Source: Acidobacteriota bacterium (GTDB lineage: Bacteria > Acidobacteriota > Terriglobia > Terriglobales > Acidobacteriaceae). Taken from it: 64,000 bases of DNA. The stretch is from contig JAJXZT010000049.1 in the NCBI GenBank assembly GCA_021779935.1, forward strand, positions 1 to 64,000. The letters run 5' to 3'. This document shows, piece after piece, positions 16,901 to 26,567 of the stretch. The position numbers and the translations under genes were made by a program. Position 1 is the first letter of the stretch. Each line of letters starts with the position of its first letter. A model generated the notes under the pieces. That model made no database searches, was not told where the DNA came from, and was given only the letters and a program-made list of their open reading frames with translations.

Positions 16901-17923
16901 ATGAAGTTGTACTTAGCAGTCGCCGCAGTGGTTCTCGTAGGACTTTCGCCGGTATCCGGCCAACTGGTTGCCGCGCACGCACCGAGCAAGGCCGCGCAAG
17001 CGCAGGCCGTGGCAGCACAACAACAACTGGAAAAACCAGTGGCCAAGGTGAACGGCACGGTACTGACGCAGCGCGATCTGCTGCGCGAGATGTACCTTCT
17101 GTTCCCGTATGCGCGGCAGCATAACGGCGGCTTCCCGAAGGAGATGGAAGGGGACATCCGGGCGGGCGCGCTGAAGATGATCGAGTTCGAGGAGCTGGTA
17201 TACCAGGATGCGCTGCGGCGGAAGATGACGATTGCGCCGGCACAGATGGCGAAAGCGGAGCGCGAGTTCAAGGCGCAATTCCGCAGCCCGGAGCAGTACG
17301 ACGCATTCCTGAAGAGCGAGATGAATGGTTCGGAAAAAGTCCTGCAGGAAAAGATCCGGCGTTCGCTGCTGATCGAAAAAATGTTGAAACTCGACGTGAC
17401 CGATAAGGCCACGGTGAGCCTGGCAGAGACCAAGGCGTTCTACGACAAGAACCCGGACAAATTCAAGCAGCCGGAGTCGTTCTCGATCCAGACGATTTCG
17501 TTCATGGCACCGGAGAAAGCGACACCGGAGCAGGCGAAGCAGGTTCGGGAGAGAGCGGAGAACGCGCTGAAACAGGCGAAGGCCACGAAGACCTATAAGG
17601 ATTTCGGCCTGCTGGCGGAGAAGGTATCGGAAGACGACTTCCGCGTGGTGATGGGAGATCACAAAGCAGTGACGCTGGCGCAACTGCCGCCGCAAGTGGT
17701 GCAGGTGCTGGAACACATGAAGGCGGGAGACGTCAGCGACCTGATCCAGCTTGGACAGGATTACACGATCGTCCGGCTGAACTCGCACAATCCGCCGGGA
17801 ATGGCGAAGTTCGACGACATAAAGGTAAAGCTGCAGGACTACCTCGAAAAGCAAAAGACGGAGCAGCTTCGCTCGAACCTGAACAAGCGGCTTCGGCAGA
17901 CGGCCAAGATTCAGGAAATGTAG
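16901..17923 (+). CDS. SurA/PrsA-like peptidyl-prolyl isomerase
   Basis: About 340 residues from ATG 16901 (GAGG at 6-base spacing). Signal peptide (LYLAVAAVVLVGLSPVSG), then a SurA-N-type helical chaperone region (VAKVNGTVLTQRDLLREMYLL... EELVYQDALRRKM) and a parvulin-like rotamase region (FSIQTISFMAPEKATPEQ to LAQLPPQVVQVLEHMKAGDVSDL). It should assist folding of periplasmic or outer-membrane proteins. The next gene, 18 bases downstream, encodes a large beta-barrel, an obvious client; isomerases also accompany nanowire cytochromes. Confidence 0.85.
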   Translation: MKLYLAVAAVVLVGLSPVSGQLVAAHAPSKAAQAQAVAAQQQLEKPVAKVNGTVLTQRDLLREMYLLFPYARQHNGGFPKEMEGDIRAGALKMIEFEELVYQDALRRKMTIAPAQMAKAEREFKAQFRSPEQYDAFLKSEMNGSEKVLQEKIRRSLLIEKMLKLDVTDKATVSLAETKAFYDKNPDKFKQPESFSIQTISFMAPEKATPEQAKQVRERAENALKQAKATKTYKDFGLLAEKVSEDDFRVVMGDHKAVTLAQLPPQVVQVLEHMKAGDVSDLIQLGQDYTIVRLNSHNPPGMAKFDDIKVKLQDYLEKQKTEQLRSNLNKRLRQTAKIQEM

Positions 17924-17941
17924 AGCAGAGGAGCCGGCCGT

Positions 17942-19786
17942 ATGCGTGGACTGAAATGGATAACGGCGATTCTGGCGGCGGGACTGCTGATGGCGGCGGC
18001 GCCGGCGCTTGCCCAGTTGCAGGTGGGCAACGAGACGAGCCTCAGCCTGAATGGGACGGTCTCGGCCGGATATTCAGGATCGTACGGCGATGGACTGGGC
18101 TCGGCACATGGAATCGGTTGGGGTGGAACGGGCGAGCTGAGCGGCTACTATTTCTCTCCCTCGTTCCTGTCCTTCAACCTGACGCCGTATTTCAACCAGT
18201 CGAGAGAGAATTCAAACTTCCAGTCGATCTCGAATACGAGCGGGTTGAACGGCAGCGCAACGATCTTCAGCGGGAGTAAGTTTCCGGGATGGATCAACTA
18301 CTCAGATACGTACAACAGCCAGGGAAACTATGCGGTGCCTGGGCTGGCGGATTACACGACACACGGCAACGGCAGGACGTTCGGAATCGGCTGGAGCGAG
18401 AACGTCGCGGACCTGCCATCGCTCTCGGTGGGTTTCCAGAAGGGCAGCAATCACTACTCGCTCTATGGCGCGAACACGGATAGCACCGGAGATTTCCGTT
18501 CGTTCAACCTGAGCAGCGCTTATTCGGTTCTCGGTTTCCATTTGCACGGCGGCTACCAGAACACGAACACACAGACGGAACTGCCGCAGTTGTTTGCGAC
18601 GCAGACGCCGGAAAAATCGAATACAGGCACGAACACGTATTCGTTCAGCATTTCGCACTCGCTGCCGTTTACCGGAAGCGTATGGGCGAGCGCTTCAAAG
18701 ACATCGAGCAACTACGGGACGCTGACCTCGAACGGGACGAATAACTTTGACTTAGTGAACAGCGGCGTGGCGTTCAACCCGACGAAGAAGTGGAACGTGG
18801 AGATGACGTCGGACTACACGAACAACCTGATCGGAGAGCTGAACCAGAGCATCCTGGAGGCGGGAGGGACGTACCAGGAGACGACACCATCGCAGAAGTC
18901 AGAGTCGCTGATGGTGGAGGGAACGACGACCTACTCGGTGAGCCCGAACCTGCGATTCAGCGCCGGCGGCAGCCATCGCGTGCAGACGATATTCGGAGAG
19001 TCCTACGGAGCGAACACATACTCGGGATCGGCGGCGTACACGCACATGCTGATGGGCGGAACGTTTTCGGCATCGACAGGATTGTTCCGGACGACGCTGG
19101 ATTACATAGACCAACCGGCGCTGGGCGTGATGACGTCGGTTGGATACTCGCACAGAATACAAGCGTGGACGGTGAACGGATCCTTTAACTACGCGCAGAA
19201 CCAGCAGAGGCTGCTGGTGACCTACATGAGCACGAGCTACACGTACACGGGATCGGTGGGACGGCAATTCAGCAAAGTGTATGTAACACTGAATGCGAAC
19301 GGGTCGGAAAACCACTTGACGTCGCAGAACGGATCGTCGACGTTTGGGCAGGGGTACTCGGCGAATCTTTCGAGCCGGTGGCTGAGCGCCAGCGGCTCGT
19401 ATAACCGGTCGAGCGGAAACGCGATCCAAACGGGCGCGGGGTTGACGCCGGTGTTGGGCCCGGGAACGATTTATCCAATTATTACGCCAACGCAATTGAT
19501 CCTGTACGGGGGGACGTCATACTCTTTCGGCGTGGGGAGCACTCCGAAAAAGGGCCTGACGGCGAATGCGAGCTATACGCATGCGCGGAGCAATACGTTG
19601 TCGAGTTCGCTGACTTCGAACAACACGACCGAGATGCTCAACGTGTACACGCAATACCAGTTGCGGAAGGTGTACCTGACGGCGGGTTACAGTTCGCTGA
19701 CGCAGGACTTCACGGTGGCGGGTCCAAACACGAATCACATTAAGTCGTATTACATCGGAATTTCGAGATGGTTCAACTTCTTCTAA
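17942..19786 (+). CDS. Large outer-membrane beta-barrel, candidate conduit porin
   Basis: 614 residues with signal peptide (LLMAAAPALA) and then repetitive amphipathic strands rich in Ser, Thr, Gly, Tyr and Asn to the end, which is Trp-Phe-Asn-Phe-Phe, the aromatic C-terminal signature of outer-membrane barrels. No CXXCH motif. The length would allow more than 20 strands, similar to the MtrB/PioB-type porins that ensheath multihaem cytochromes; I cannot show sequence homology to those. It starts 18 bases after the isomerase gene, and its 3' end overlaps the next gene by 19 bases. Confidence 0.8.
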   Translation: MRGLKWITAILAAGLLMAAAPALAQLQVGNETSLSLNGTVSAGYSGSYGDGLGSAHGIGWGGTGELSGYYFSPSFLSFNLTPYFNQSRENSNFQSISNTSGLNGSATIFSGSKFPGWINYSDTYNSQGNYAVPGLADYTTHGNGRTFGIGWSENVADLPSLSVGFQKGSNHYSLYGANTDSTGDFRSFNLSSAYSVLGFHLHGGYQNTNTQTELPQLFATQTPEKSNTGTNTYSFSISHSLPFTGSVWASASKTSSNYGTLTSNGTNNFDLVNSGVAFNPTKKWNVEMTSDYTNNLIGELNQSILEAGGTYQETTPSQKSESLMVEGTTTYSVSPNLRFSAGGSHRVQTIFGESYGANTYSGSAAYTHMLMGGTFSASTGLFRTTLDYIDQPALGVMTSVGYSHRIQAWTVNGSFNYAQNQQRLLVTYMSTSYTYTGSVGRQFSKVYVTLNANGSENHLTSQNGSSTFGQGYSANLSSRWLSASGSYNRSSGNAIQTGAGLTPVLGPGTIYPIITPTQLILYGGTSYSFGVGSTPKKGLTANASYTHARSNTLSSSLTSNNTTEMLNVYTQYQLRKVYLTAGYSSLTQDFTVAGPNTNHIKSYYIGISRWFNFF

Positions 19787-20868
19787 AGCGGGAACCGGGC
19801 AGGGGAGCGTGGAAGGCGGCAGCACTGGCGTGCATGACGCTTCTGCTGCTGGCGCCGGCAATGGCGGCGAGCCGGTCGAAGACAGCGGCGCCGATACGCA
19901 TTCCGGTATTGCTGCTGGATGGAGGAAGAAAGCTGACGTACGAGCGCAGCTTCGACTCGCAACGCGCGGTGAACCCGAAGCCGGGATTCTGGACGAAGCT
20001 GGTGAACGTGGCGATCGGCGAGCCGGACTACCACACGCTGGTGAGGCCCTACAGCGTGGTGACGGATTCGAAGGGACGGATCATCGTGACGGACCCGGGC
20101 GCGGGCGGTGTGCACATCTTCGACTTCGCGCACAAGAAGTACAAGTTCCTCTCGCACGCGCAAGGGAAAGACGCAATGCTCTCGCCGCAATGCGTGGCGG
20201 TGGATGCCAAGGACAACATCTACGTCACGGATTCGAACGCGGGAAAAATTTTCGTTTTTGGCGCGAATGGGAAGTTCGAACGGGTGATCGGAAGCCTGAA
20301 GGGCGGCGAAGGATACTTCAAGCGGCCCACGGGAATCGCGGTGGACTCGGAGGCGGACCGCATCTACGTGACGGATACGCTGCGCAACCAGGTATTCGTG
20401 CTCGACCTGAAGGGCGACATTCTGCAGACGATCGGCAAGCCAGGCGCGGGGCCGGGTGAATTCAACTTCCCGACCGAGTTGCGGCTGGTAGGAAAAGACC
20501 TGCTGGTGGTGGACGCAATGAACTTCCGGGTGCAGGTGCTGAACCGTGCGGGCGTCTTCCAGTACGCGATTGGGCATGTTGGCGATGGAACGGGTGCGAT
20601 GTTCCGGCCAAAAGGAATCGGCGAGGATTCGGAGGGGCATCTGTACATCGTGGATGGACTGTATGCGGTGGTGCAGGTGTTCGATCGCGAGGGACAACTG
20701 CTTTATTACTTCGGGCAGAAGGGCACGGGGTTTGGCGATTTCCAACTGCCGACCGGGCTGTTCATCGATGGGACCGATCACGTGTTCGTCGTGGATTCCT
20801 ACAACCGCAGAGTCCAGGAGTTTCATTACTTTGGACTGCACGGGCAGAACAATGGGGGCACGCAGTGA
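19768..20868 (+). CDS. Second NHL-repeat propeller protein, exported
   Basis: 366 residues. The start overlaps the barrel gene; hydrophobic residues 16-33 (AAALACMTLLLLAPAMAA) form a signal peptide. NHL repeats include PYSVVTDSKGRIIVTDPG, PQCVAVDAKDNIYVTDSN, PTGIAVDSEADRIYVTDT and PKGIGEDSEGHLYIVDGL. It resembles the NHL protein at 14596-15852 in architecture. The gene ends in GTGA shared with the start of the next cytochrome gene, so translation of barrel, propeller and cytochrome is coupled; their products probably work in one complex. Confidence 0.85.
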   Translation: MVQLLLKREPGRGAWKAAALACMTLLLLAPAMAASRSKTAAPIRIPVLLLDGGRKLTYERSFDSQRAVNPKPGFWTKLVNVAIGEPDYHTLVRPYSVVTDSKGRIIVTDPGAGGVHIFDFAHKKYKFLSHAQGKDAMLSPQCVAVDAKDNIYVTDSNAGKIFVFGANGKFERVIGSLKGGEGYFKRPTGIAVDSEADRIYVTDTLRNQVFVLDLKGDILQTIGKPGAGPGEFNFPTELRLVGKDLLVVDAMNFRVQVLNRAGVFQYAIGHVGDGTGAMFRPKGIGEDSEGHLYIVDGLYAVVQVFDREGQLLYYFGQKGTGFGDFQLPTGLFIDGTDHVFVVDSYNRRVQEFHYFGLHGQNNGGTQ

Positions 20869-22706
20869 AGCTCAAGGCACAAATCTGCATTCTGATCCTG
20901 GCATTGAGCGGCATGGTATTTGCGCAGGATACGCTGGGGGCTCATGACCTGACGCCGATCGGGACTTCGCCGATCAAGGGCGGGTACTCGTCGGCATGCC
21001 AGTACTGCCACGCCCCGCACTCAGCGAAGGGCAACCTGACGCCGCTGTGGAACCAGACGCTTTCGACGCAGACCTATACGCCCTATAAGAGTTCGACCTA
21101 CGTGGAGACAGGCATGACGCAGCCGACCGTGGGCGGTCCGAGCAGCCTCTGCCTGAGCTGCCACGACGGCACGGTGGCGCCGGGCGTGACGCTGGCGTAC
21201 GGCACGATCACGATGACGGGCTCGATGAACGCGACGGACAAGTTCGGCACGAACCTGCAAGGATCGCATCCGTTCAGCCTGGTATTGCCACTGAAGGATT
21301 CGCCGGACCTGGTGTCGACGCTGGCGACGACGGGACAAACGGCGGACGCGACGGGCGCGGTAAAACTGATCAGCGGGAACGTGGAGTGCACGAGCTGCCA
21401 TCAGCCGCACGACCAGGCGCTGGACCCGGTGTCGCAGAACTTTCTTGTGTTGAACGGTGCGAATGGGGCGCTCTGCCTGGCGTGCCATGATCCCAACCGC
21501 GTGGTGACGGGGAAGACAAACCCGCTGGCAGGATGGCCGACGAGTGTTCACGCGACGGCATCGAACACGGTTTCAAACCAGCCGCTGCTGGGCAGCTACC
21601 AGACGGTGGCGCAGAACGCGTGCCTGTCGTGCCACACTCCGCACAACGCGGGAAGCACGGAAGAACTGCTGCGCGGGCCGAACGAGCAGGATTGCATCTC
21701 CTGCCACAACGGCGGGACAACGGTTTCGCCGGCGGTTCCGAAGAATGTATTCGCGGAGTATGCGAAGACGTACGTGCATCCGTTCCCCTCGGGGACGAAT
21801 CTGCACACGGCGGGAGAGCCGGCAGTGTTGAACAACAATCGCCACGCGACGTGCGCGGACTGCCACGATGCACACGCGGCACAGCCGGTGGGAAGTTTCC
21901 CGGCGCCACCACTGATCCGCGCGACGCAGAACGGCGTGGAGGGTGTGAGCGCGACGGACGGAACCACGGTGCTGACGCCGGCAGTGAACCAGTACGAAAA
22001 CTGCCTGCGGTGCCACGGCACGAGCACGGGCAAGGTACAGAATCCGGCCTATGGCTACATGCCGGCAAGACTGGTGTCGGCAGCCGATGCGCAGAACGTG
22101 ATACCGGAGTTCAGCTTGACGGCCACGTCGAGCCATCCGGTGACGCATGACAGCAACAGCGCATTGCCGCAGACGAGCCTGCGGACGAATATGCTGGAAC
22201 TGGACGGTTCCACGGCCGGACGGGCGATGGGAACGCGCATCCTGTGCACGGATTGCCATAACGCCGACGACAACGACGAGTTCGGCGGCGCGGGAGCCAA
22301 CGGACCGCATGGCTCAAAGTATCCGCACATCCTGGAGCGGGATTATGAGATGAGCCAGACAACCACGCCGGGAGCAGCGATCACGAACCTGCAACTGGCA
22401 AACCAGACGTCGACGACGGGACCGTATGCACTGTGCGCGAAGTGCCACGACCTGACGAAGGTGATGACGGACGGCTGGGTGGACGCCTCGGCAAATAACC
22501 TCCACAATTCGCACGTGATGACGGACGGCGTTTCGTGCTCGGTGTGCCACACGGCCCACGGCATTGGGGCGACGTCGGCAAATCTCTCCGGCAACTCGCT
22601 GGTGGACTTCGACGTAAACGTGGTGGGGCAGAACGGATCGAACCCGATCTCGTATAACAGCACGACGAATACGTGCACGCTGACGTGCCATGGGCATGTG
22701 CACTAA
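20865..22706 (+). CDS. Multihaem cytochrome c, 11 CXXCH motifs plus one CX3CH
   Basis: 613 residues starting at GTG 20865 (4-base overlap with the NHL gene). Signal peptide ILILALSGMVFAQ. I count 11 CXXCH motifs and, at the very C-terminus, C-T-L-T-C-H (residues 604-609), a CX3CH spacing. The mature N-terminus (QDTLGAH ... CQYCHAPHS ... LW) resembles that of the tetrahaem cytochrome at 15969 (QDVLGAH ... CVACHAPHS ... LW), so the two share an N-terminal module. Probably the outer-surface or terminal cytochrome of the conduit encoded upstream. Confidence 0.9.
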   Translation: MKLKAQICILILALSGMVFAQDTLGAHDLTPIGTSPIKGGYSSACQYCHAPHSAKGNLTPLWNQTLSTQTYTPYKSSTYVETGMTQPTVGGPSSLCLSCHDGTVAPGVTLAYGTITMTGSMNATDKFGTNLQGSHPFSLVLPLKDSPDLVSTLATTGQTADATGAVKLISGNVECTSCHQPHDQALDPVSQNFLVLNGANGALCLACHDPNRVVTGKTNPLAGWPTSVHATASNTVSNQPLLGSYQTVAQNACLSCHTPHNAGSTEELLRGPNEQDCISCHNGGTTVSPAVPKNVFAEYAKTYVHPFPSGTNLHTAGEPAVLNNNRHATCADCHDAHAAQPVGSFPAPPLIRATQNGVEGVSATDGTTVLTPAVNQYENCLRCHGTSTGKVQNPAYGYMPARLVSAADAQNVIPEFSLTATSSHPVTHDSNSALPQTSLRTNMLELDGSTAGRAMGTRILCTDCHNADDNDEFGGAGANGPHGSKYPHILERDYEMSQTTTPGAAITNLQLANQTSTTGPYALCAKCHDLTKVMTDGWVDASANNLHNSHVMTDGVSCSVCHTAHGIGATSANLSGNSLVDFDVNVVGQNGSNPISYNSTTNTCTLTCHGHVH

Positions 22707-23041
22707 AAGAAGGTACTGGGCGCTAGGTATTAGGTATTAGCGAAGGCAAAAGCTACAAGCGGCAAGCAACAAGCCGCAAGCAAAGATCAGCCCGGTCACG
22801 ATGACCGGGCTGAGTTGCGTGTGGGGAAATGTTGGCCAAGGTATCCTTTGCGCGGGGTCGGACAGATCAACTACCCCAGCCTAACAAGTTAGGCCGGGGC
22901 ACCCTCAAGAGTGTTTCTGAACGAGAACGGCAGGCAGCGCGTTCCGGCGACTTCCCCACCCTATCGCGAACGACGCGCGACAAGGGTACGACAGCACATA
23001 AATCCCAGGTAAACGATGGAGGCAACACTCCGGGGGGCACT
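22707..23041. repeat. Repeat-rich convergent intergenic region
   Basis: Contains TTAGGTATTAGG/GCAAGCAAC low-complexity sequence (22710-22785), a perfect 11-base-pair hairpin (listed as terminator), a class A palindrome (22874-22904, nearly identical to 3400-3430) and a class B palindrome (22954-22992). No gene is seen. Confidence 0.8.
22787..22813 (+). terminator. Strong hairpin, probable terminator of cytochrome cluster
   Basis: Perfect 11-base-pair stem TCAGCCCGGTC/GACCGGGCTGA with a 5-base loop, 80 bases after the last cytochrome gene. No T-run follows, so termination strength is uncertain. Confidence 0.6.
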
Positions 23042-23575
23042 CTACTTGACCTGTGGAAGGTCTTTGCGCACCCAGTCGGGTACGAATTCGGGCACAGACA
23101 TGCTCGAAACCCTTCTCAGGGTGAAGCGGCCAGAACCATCCAAGTCATAGAACATCGCCATTGAGACCGCGCCAACATCCACCCGCGTGCCGTTCTCAAA
23201 TCGTTCTCTGACGAACTCGATGTAATACGCGAATACGCGCCCGTCGACGTCGAAAGAGAACAAGCGATAGACCCCTATCGGAAACTCCATGATCTCGAGC
23301 CTTCCACTGTGACCAGGAGAACAGAAATAATAAGCGAACATGGATGGTGAGTTGCCCGGCTTCAGAGGCGTAATAAACACATAGGGTATGTTGACGAGCA
23401 CGCGTCGGGGGCCCAATGGCTTTGCACCTTGCAGCCCCGGGATAGTCCAACCGTCCGCCCGGTAGATCTCCGTGATATTGCAAGCGGGGGTTGCCGCGGC
23501 ATTTGCCGATTTCTGGGCGAGCAGACTTCCACAGGCAAGAAAGACCAACGCAACTGCCAGACTGATCCGGTGCAT
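23042..23575 (-). CDS. Putative secreted protein of unknown function
   Basis: 177 residues with a signal peptide (ISLAVALVFLACGSLLAQ) and GGAG upstream of the ATG. The mature part is strand-rich, with two cysteines (PACNITEIY and YYFCSPGHS) that could form a disulfide. No family is recognised. Its relation to the converging cytochrome cluster is unclear. Confidence 0.65.
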   Translation of the reverse strand: MHRISLAVALVFLACGSLLAQKSANAAATPACNITEIYRADGWTIPGLQGAKPLGPRRVLVNIPYVFITPLKPGNSPSMFAYYFCSPGHSGRLEIMEFPIGVYRLFSFDVDGRVFAYYIEFVRERFENGTRVDVGAVSMAMFYDLDGSGRFTLRRVSSMSVPEFVPDWVRKDLPQVK

Positions 23576-23694
23576 TAGCTGTTCTCCTCGGTTGTGGTTA
23601 CCACATCAAACGCAAAACCAAAAGCGGGACGTTCGCAAAAAGGCGAACGTCCGCCCAGTCGGGGGCGGCTGGGCCTACAGAACCAGCGGTGCCG

Positions 23695-24369
23695 TTACTT
23701 GGAAGCGGTGTTGTACTTCATGTGCTGGCTAGCTTCGGAGATTAACTGCTCGACCATGGCGCGATTCTGATAGTTGGGGACGACGGAAAGAAGTTTCTTC
23801 CAATCGGCAATGGCGGCGCGTGCGTCGCCCTTGATGCGCCACTCGACGAGTCCCAGGTTGTACATCGCCTGCGTGTGTTTTGGATCGTACTTCAAGACAG
23901 TTTGGAATTCACTGATGGCATGATCGGCGTCGCCGAGGTAGGCATAGGCCGTGCCGAGATCGGTGCGCGCGTTGGGATTGTTGGGCGCGAGTTGCAGCGA
24001 GTGCTGATAGTACTCGACGGCCTGCTTGAACTGCTGGGCGTCGTAGTAGAAGTTTCCGGCCTGCTCCCAGAGCGAGGCGTTGTTGGGATCCTTCTTTAAT
24101 TTTGCAAGTACGGGCGCTGCCTGCTGGTCGGCCATCTGCTTGAGTTGGGCGGCGGAAGGAGCCTGTTGCTGGACAGGCTGCTGGGCCGGCGCCGAGACGG
24201 GCGCGGCGGTGGCCTGCGTGACGGCAGTGGCCGGCGCGACGACTGGACGCGGCGCGGCAGATCCGCGAACAAAATAGCCCGAGGCAATGCCGACGATGAG
24301 GCAGGCGATGGCGAGAGTGTAGACGTGGGCGGAGGTCCACCCGCTGACAGATTGTTTCTGATCCGACAT
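23695..24369 (-). CDS. Membrane-anchored TPR protein, paralogue of 12116-12781
   Basis: 224 residues; ATG preceded by GGAAGG. One transmembrane helix (YTLAIACLIVGIASGYFVRGS), a Pro/Ala/Gln linker, then three to four TPRs (FYYDAQQFKQAVEYYQHSL; AYAYLGDADHAISEFQTVL; NLGLVEWRIKGDARAAIADW). Order and motif details match the TPR protein at the other end of the cytochrome region, indicating duplication. A scaffold or apocytochrome-chaperone role alongside ResB/CcsA is plausible. Confidence 0.8.
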   Translation of the reverse strand: MSDQKQSVSGWTSAHVYTLAIACLIVGIASGYFVRGSAAPRPVVAPATAVTQATAAPVSAPAQQPVQQQAPSAAQLKQMADQQAAPVLAKLKKDPNNASLWEQAGNFYYDAQQFKQAVEYYQHSLQLAPNNPNARTDLGTAYAYLGDADHAISEFQTVLKYDPKHTQAMYNLGLVEWRIKGDARAAIADWKKLLSVVPNYQNRAMVEQLISEASQHMKYNTASK

Positions 24370-25035
24370 GACGACCTTCCGCAGACGTCATGAGTAACGG
24401 ACGTCTGGAAAAACGGGGCTGCCGTGGAACGCAAGAGCGAGGATGAAGGAAAACTGTGCCGTACGCCTCAAGGCAGCCACCAAAAGAGTTTCCGCAGAGG
24501 CTTATTGCACGGTGGTGGCCGAAGTAGCGGCGGCAAAAGGAAATCCGGGAAAGCGGGTAAACCATTGGAAAGGCGGAAGATTGGTGCGTGGCCAGAGGCG
24601 GTGGGCGGAGAATGCGCGGCGGGCACGGTCTGGCGATGAGGCATCTTCCGCAGCGGACGTGGTGAAAAGACCCACGGCGGAAATGCGGCGCTGGGCGAAA
24701 ACTGGCATGTGGCGGCACTTTTCGGCTATTACATGGCGCACAGAAGGACGTGATGTAACTCACAGCCCAGGTTGCTCTTGACCGTGCACTCTTGATTGCA
24801 GCGGGGTTCTCGAACTGCAAAACAGGCAGGATTTGAGGTGGTTCCGCGGGAGTTTCCGGCCCAAAGGCCAAAGGCGATGCGCGGATGCCATCACTGGCGT
24901 GGGTGATATGGCCCACAGGATGGCGGGCAAGCCGGGAAACATGGATGTAAATGCCTGATTCTCAGCGGGTTGACGGGGAGATGGAATCTGGCCGTTGACG
25001 TGCACATGAGAGAGAGCAGACAGAAGGAGCCCGGT
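24370..25035. other. Divergent intergenic region upstream of resB, no supported gene
   Basis: 666 bases between the TPR gene and resB. Short frames in it have no domain and no sensible ribosome site. It holds one CRP-like dyad (24749-24764). No repeat-family palindrome is present here. Confidence 0.55.
24749..24764. promoter_or_regulatory. CRP/FNR-family-like operator
   Basis: CGTGA-TGTAAC-TCACA, matching TGTGA-N6-TCACA at 9 of 10 consensus positions, about 270 bases upstream of resB. The same GTGA-N6-TCAC core occurs twice at 41894-41931. Confidence 0.45.
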
Positions 25036-26484
25036 ATGGGTGTTAAGGCAGTATGGGACAAGATTTATAAAACGCTCGCGACGGTGCGAACGGGAATCAT
25101 CCTCCTCATAACAGTTGTGATTGTTTCAGCGTTAGGGACCCTGGTGTTGCAGCGGCCGACGAGCGATGTGGATGTCATTCGGCGCACGTATTCCCCGACA
25201 ACCCTGTTGTGGCTGGACCGGCTTGGTCTAACGGACGTTTACCACTCGTGGTGGTTCGTTGGGCTGCTGGCGCTGGTGAGCCTGAGCATCATCTTTGTAT
25301 CGATTGAGCGCTGGCCGAATGCGTGGCGGTTTTACGCGCGGCCCTATCGCCGTCCGGAAGCACACTTCCGCGCGGTGCTGCCGAATCGAGAAGAGTTCTC
25401 GGTAAAAGATGCGAAGGAAGGCATCGACGCGGCAACGCGGGCGTTTGCGAAGGCGGGACTGAAGGCCGAGAAGATCGTGGACAACAGCGAAATATCGCTG
25501 TACGCGGAGAAACACCGGTTCTCGGTGTTCGCGGTCTACATTGTGCATGCAAGCCTGCTGCTGATTTTTGCGGGCGGCATTGTGGACGCGTTGTATGGAT
25601 ATCGCGGCTTCGTGGCGATCCCGGTGGGCGACACGGTGAACGCGATCGAGATGCACGACGCGAAGGGGAACGACTTCAAGAAGCCGATGCCGTTTGCACT
25701 GCGCTGCGATGGCGCGGGGCAGGAGAACTATCCGGACGGCACGCCGAAGAAATGGTGGTCGAACCTGGTGGTGCTGAAAGACGGCCAGGTGGTGAAGCAG
25801 AAACAGATCATCGTGAACGATCCGCTGATCTATCACGGCATCCGGGTTTACCAGGCGAGCTATGGGCAGACGGGGAAACTGGACCACGCGGAACTGCGGG
25901 CAGCACCGACGAGCGGGACGGCATCTCCACAGCTGATTACGGTGGCGATGAACAAGCCGGTGGAACTGGACGCGGACACGACGGTGACACTGACAAGGTT
26001 CGAGCCCGACTTCTACGTGCAGGACAACCAGGTATTCACGAAGTCGGAGAGCCCGGACAACCCGGCGTTCGAACTGAAAGTAAACACGAAGAGCACGGGC
26101 AAGGACGTAACGCTGTGGCTCTTCCCGCGCTTCAACAACATCTCACAAGGGCCGGCCTCTCCTTATACATTCGCATACGCCGATATGAAGATGGCGAACT
26201 TCACGGGACTGGAAGTTTCGTTCCAGCCGGGACAGTGGGGCGTGTGGGCGGGAGTGCTGCTGATGGCTTTCGGGCTGACGGTGGCGTTCTTTATGGCGCA
26301 CCTGCGGTTCTGGGCGATGGTGGTGGACGATCCGAAGAAGGGCCTGGTGCTGTGGGTGGGCGGAGCATGCAACAAGAACAAGGAAAGATTCGAGACGCGG
26401 TTCAAGGAATTGACGAGCGCGATTCGAGAAGAGCTGCGGGCATCCGGCAACGGTGACGGCGCGCAGACGAAGACGAACGGCTAA
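25036..26484 (+). CDS. resB: ResB-like System II cytochrome c biogenesis protein
   Basis: About 482 residues from ATG 25036 (GGAG at 6-base spacing). Transmembrane helices at the N-terminus ([21 protein letters not shown] and [21 protein letters not shown]), a third after [23 protein letters not shown], a large periplasmic domain, and a final helix ([20 protein letters not shown]). This topology and the [14 protein letters not shown] motif are typical of ResB/Ccs1, which with CcsA carries haem to apocytochromes and attaches it at CXXCH. ccsA follows 83 bases downstream. It would serve the large cytochrome set upstream. Confidence 0.9.
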   Translation: MGVKAVWDKIYKTLATVRTGIILLITVVIVSALGTLVLQRPTSDVDVIRRTYSPTTLLWLDRLGLTDVYHSWWFVGLLALVSLSIIFVSIERWPNAWRFYARPYRRPEAHFRAVLPNREEFSVKDAKEGIDAATRAFAKAGLKAEKIVDNSEISLYAEKHRFSVFAVYIVHASLLLIFAGGIVDALYGYRGFVAIPVGDTVNAIEMHDAKGNDFKKPMPFALRCDGAGQENYPDGTPKKWWSNLVVLKDGQVVKQKQIIVNDPLIYHGIRVYQASYGQTGKLDHAELRAAPTSGTASPQLITVAMNKPVELDADTTVTLTRFEPDFYVQDNQVFTKSESPDNPAFELKVNTKSTGKDVTLWLFPRFNNISQGPASPYTFAYADMKMANFTGLEVSFQPGQWGVWAGVLLMAFGLTVAFFMAHLRFWAMVVDDPKKGLVLWVGGACNKNKERFETRFKELTSAIREELRASGNGDGAQTKTNG

Positions 26485-26567
26485 ACAGAAGAGTAGACGC
26501 CGACCTTCAGGTAAGGCGGCGTGAGAGATCGCGGCGGAAAAAGCCGGCGATCCTGGAGGGAAATTCA

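Noticed and set aside
24443-24781. 112-codon frame upstream of resB
   Set aside because: No ribosome site or domain; it spans the CRP-like dyad in the intergenic region.
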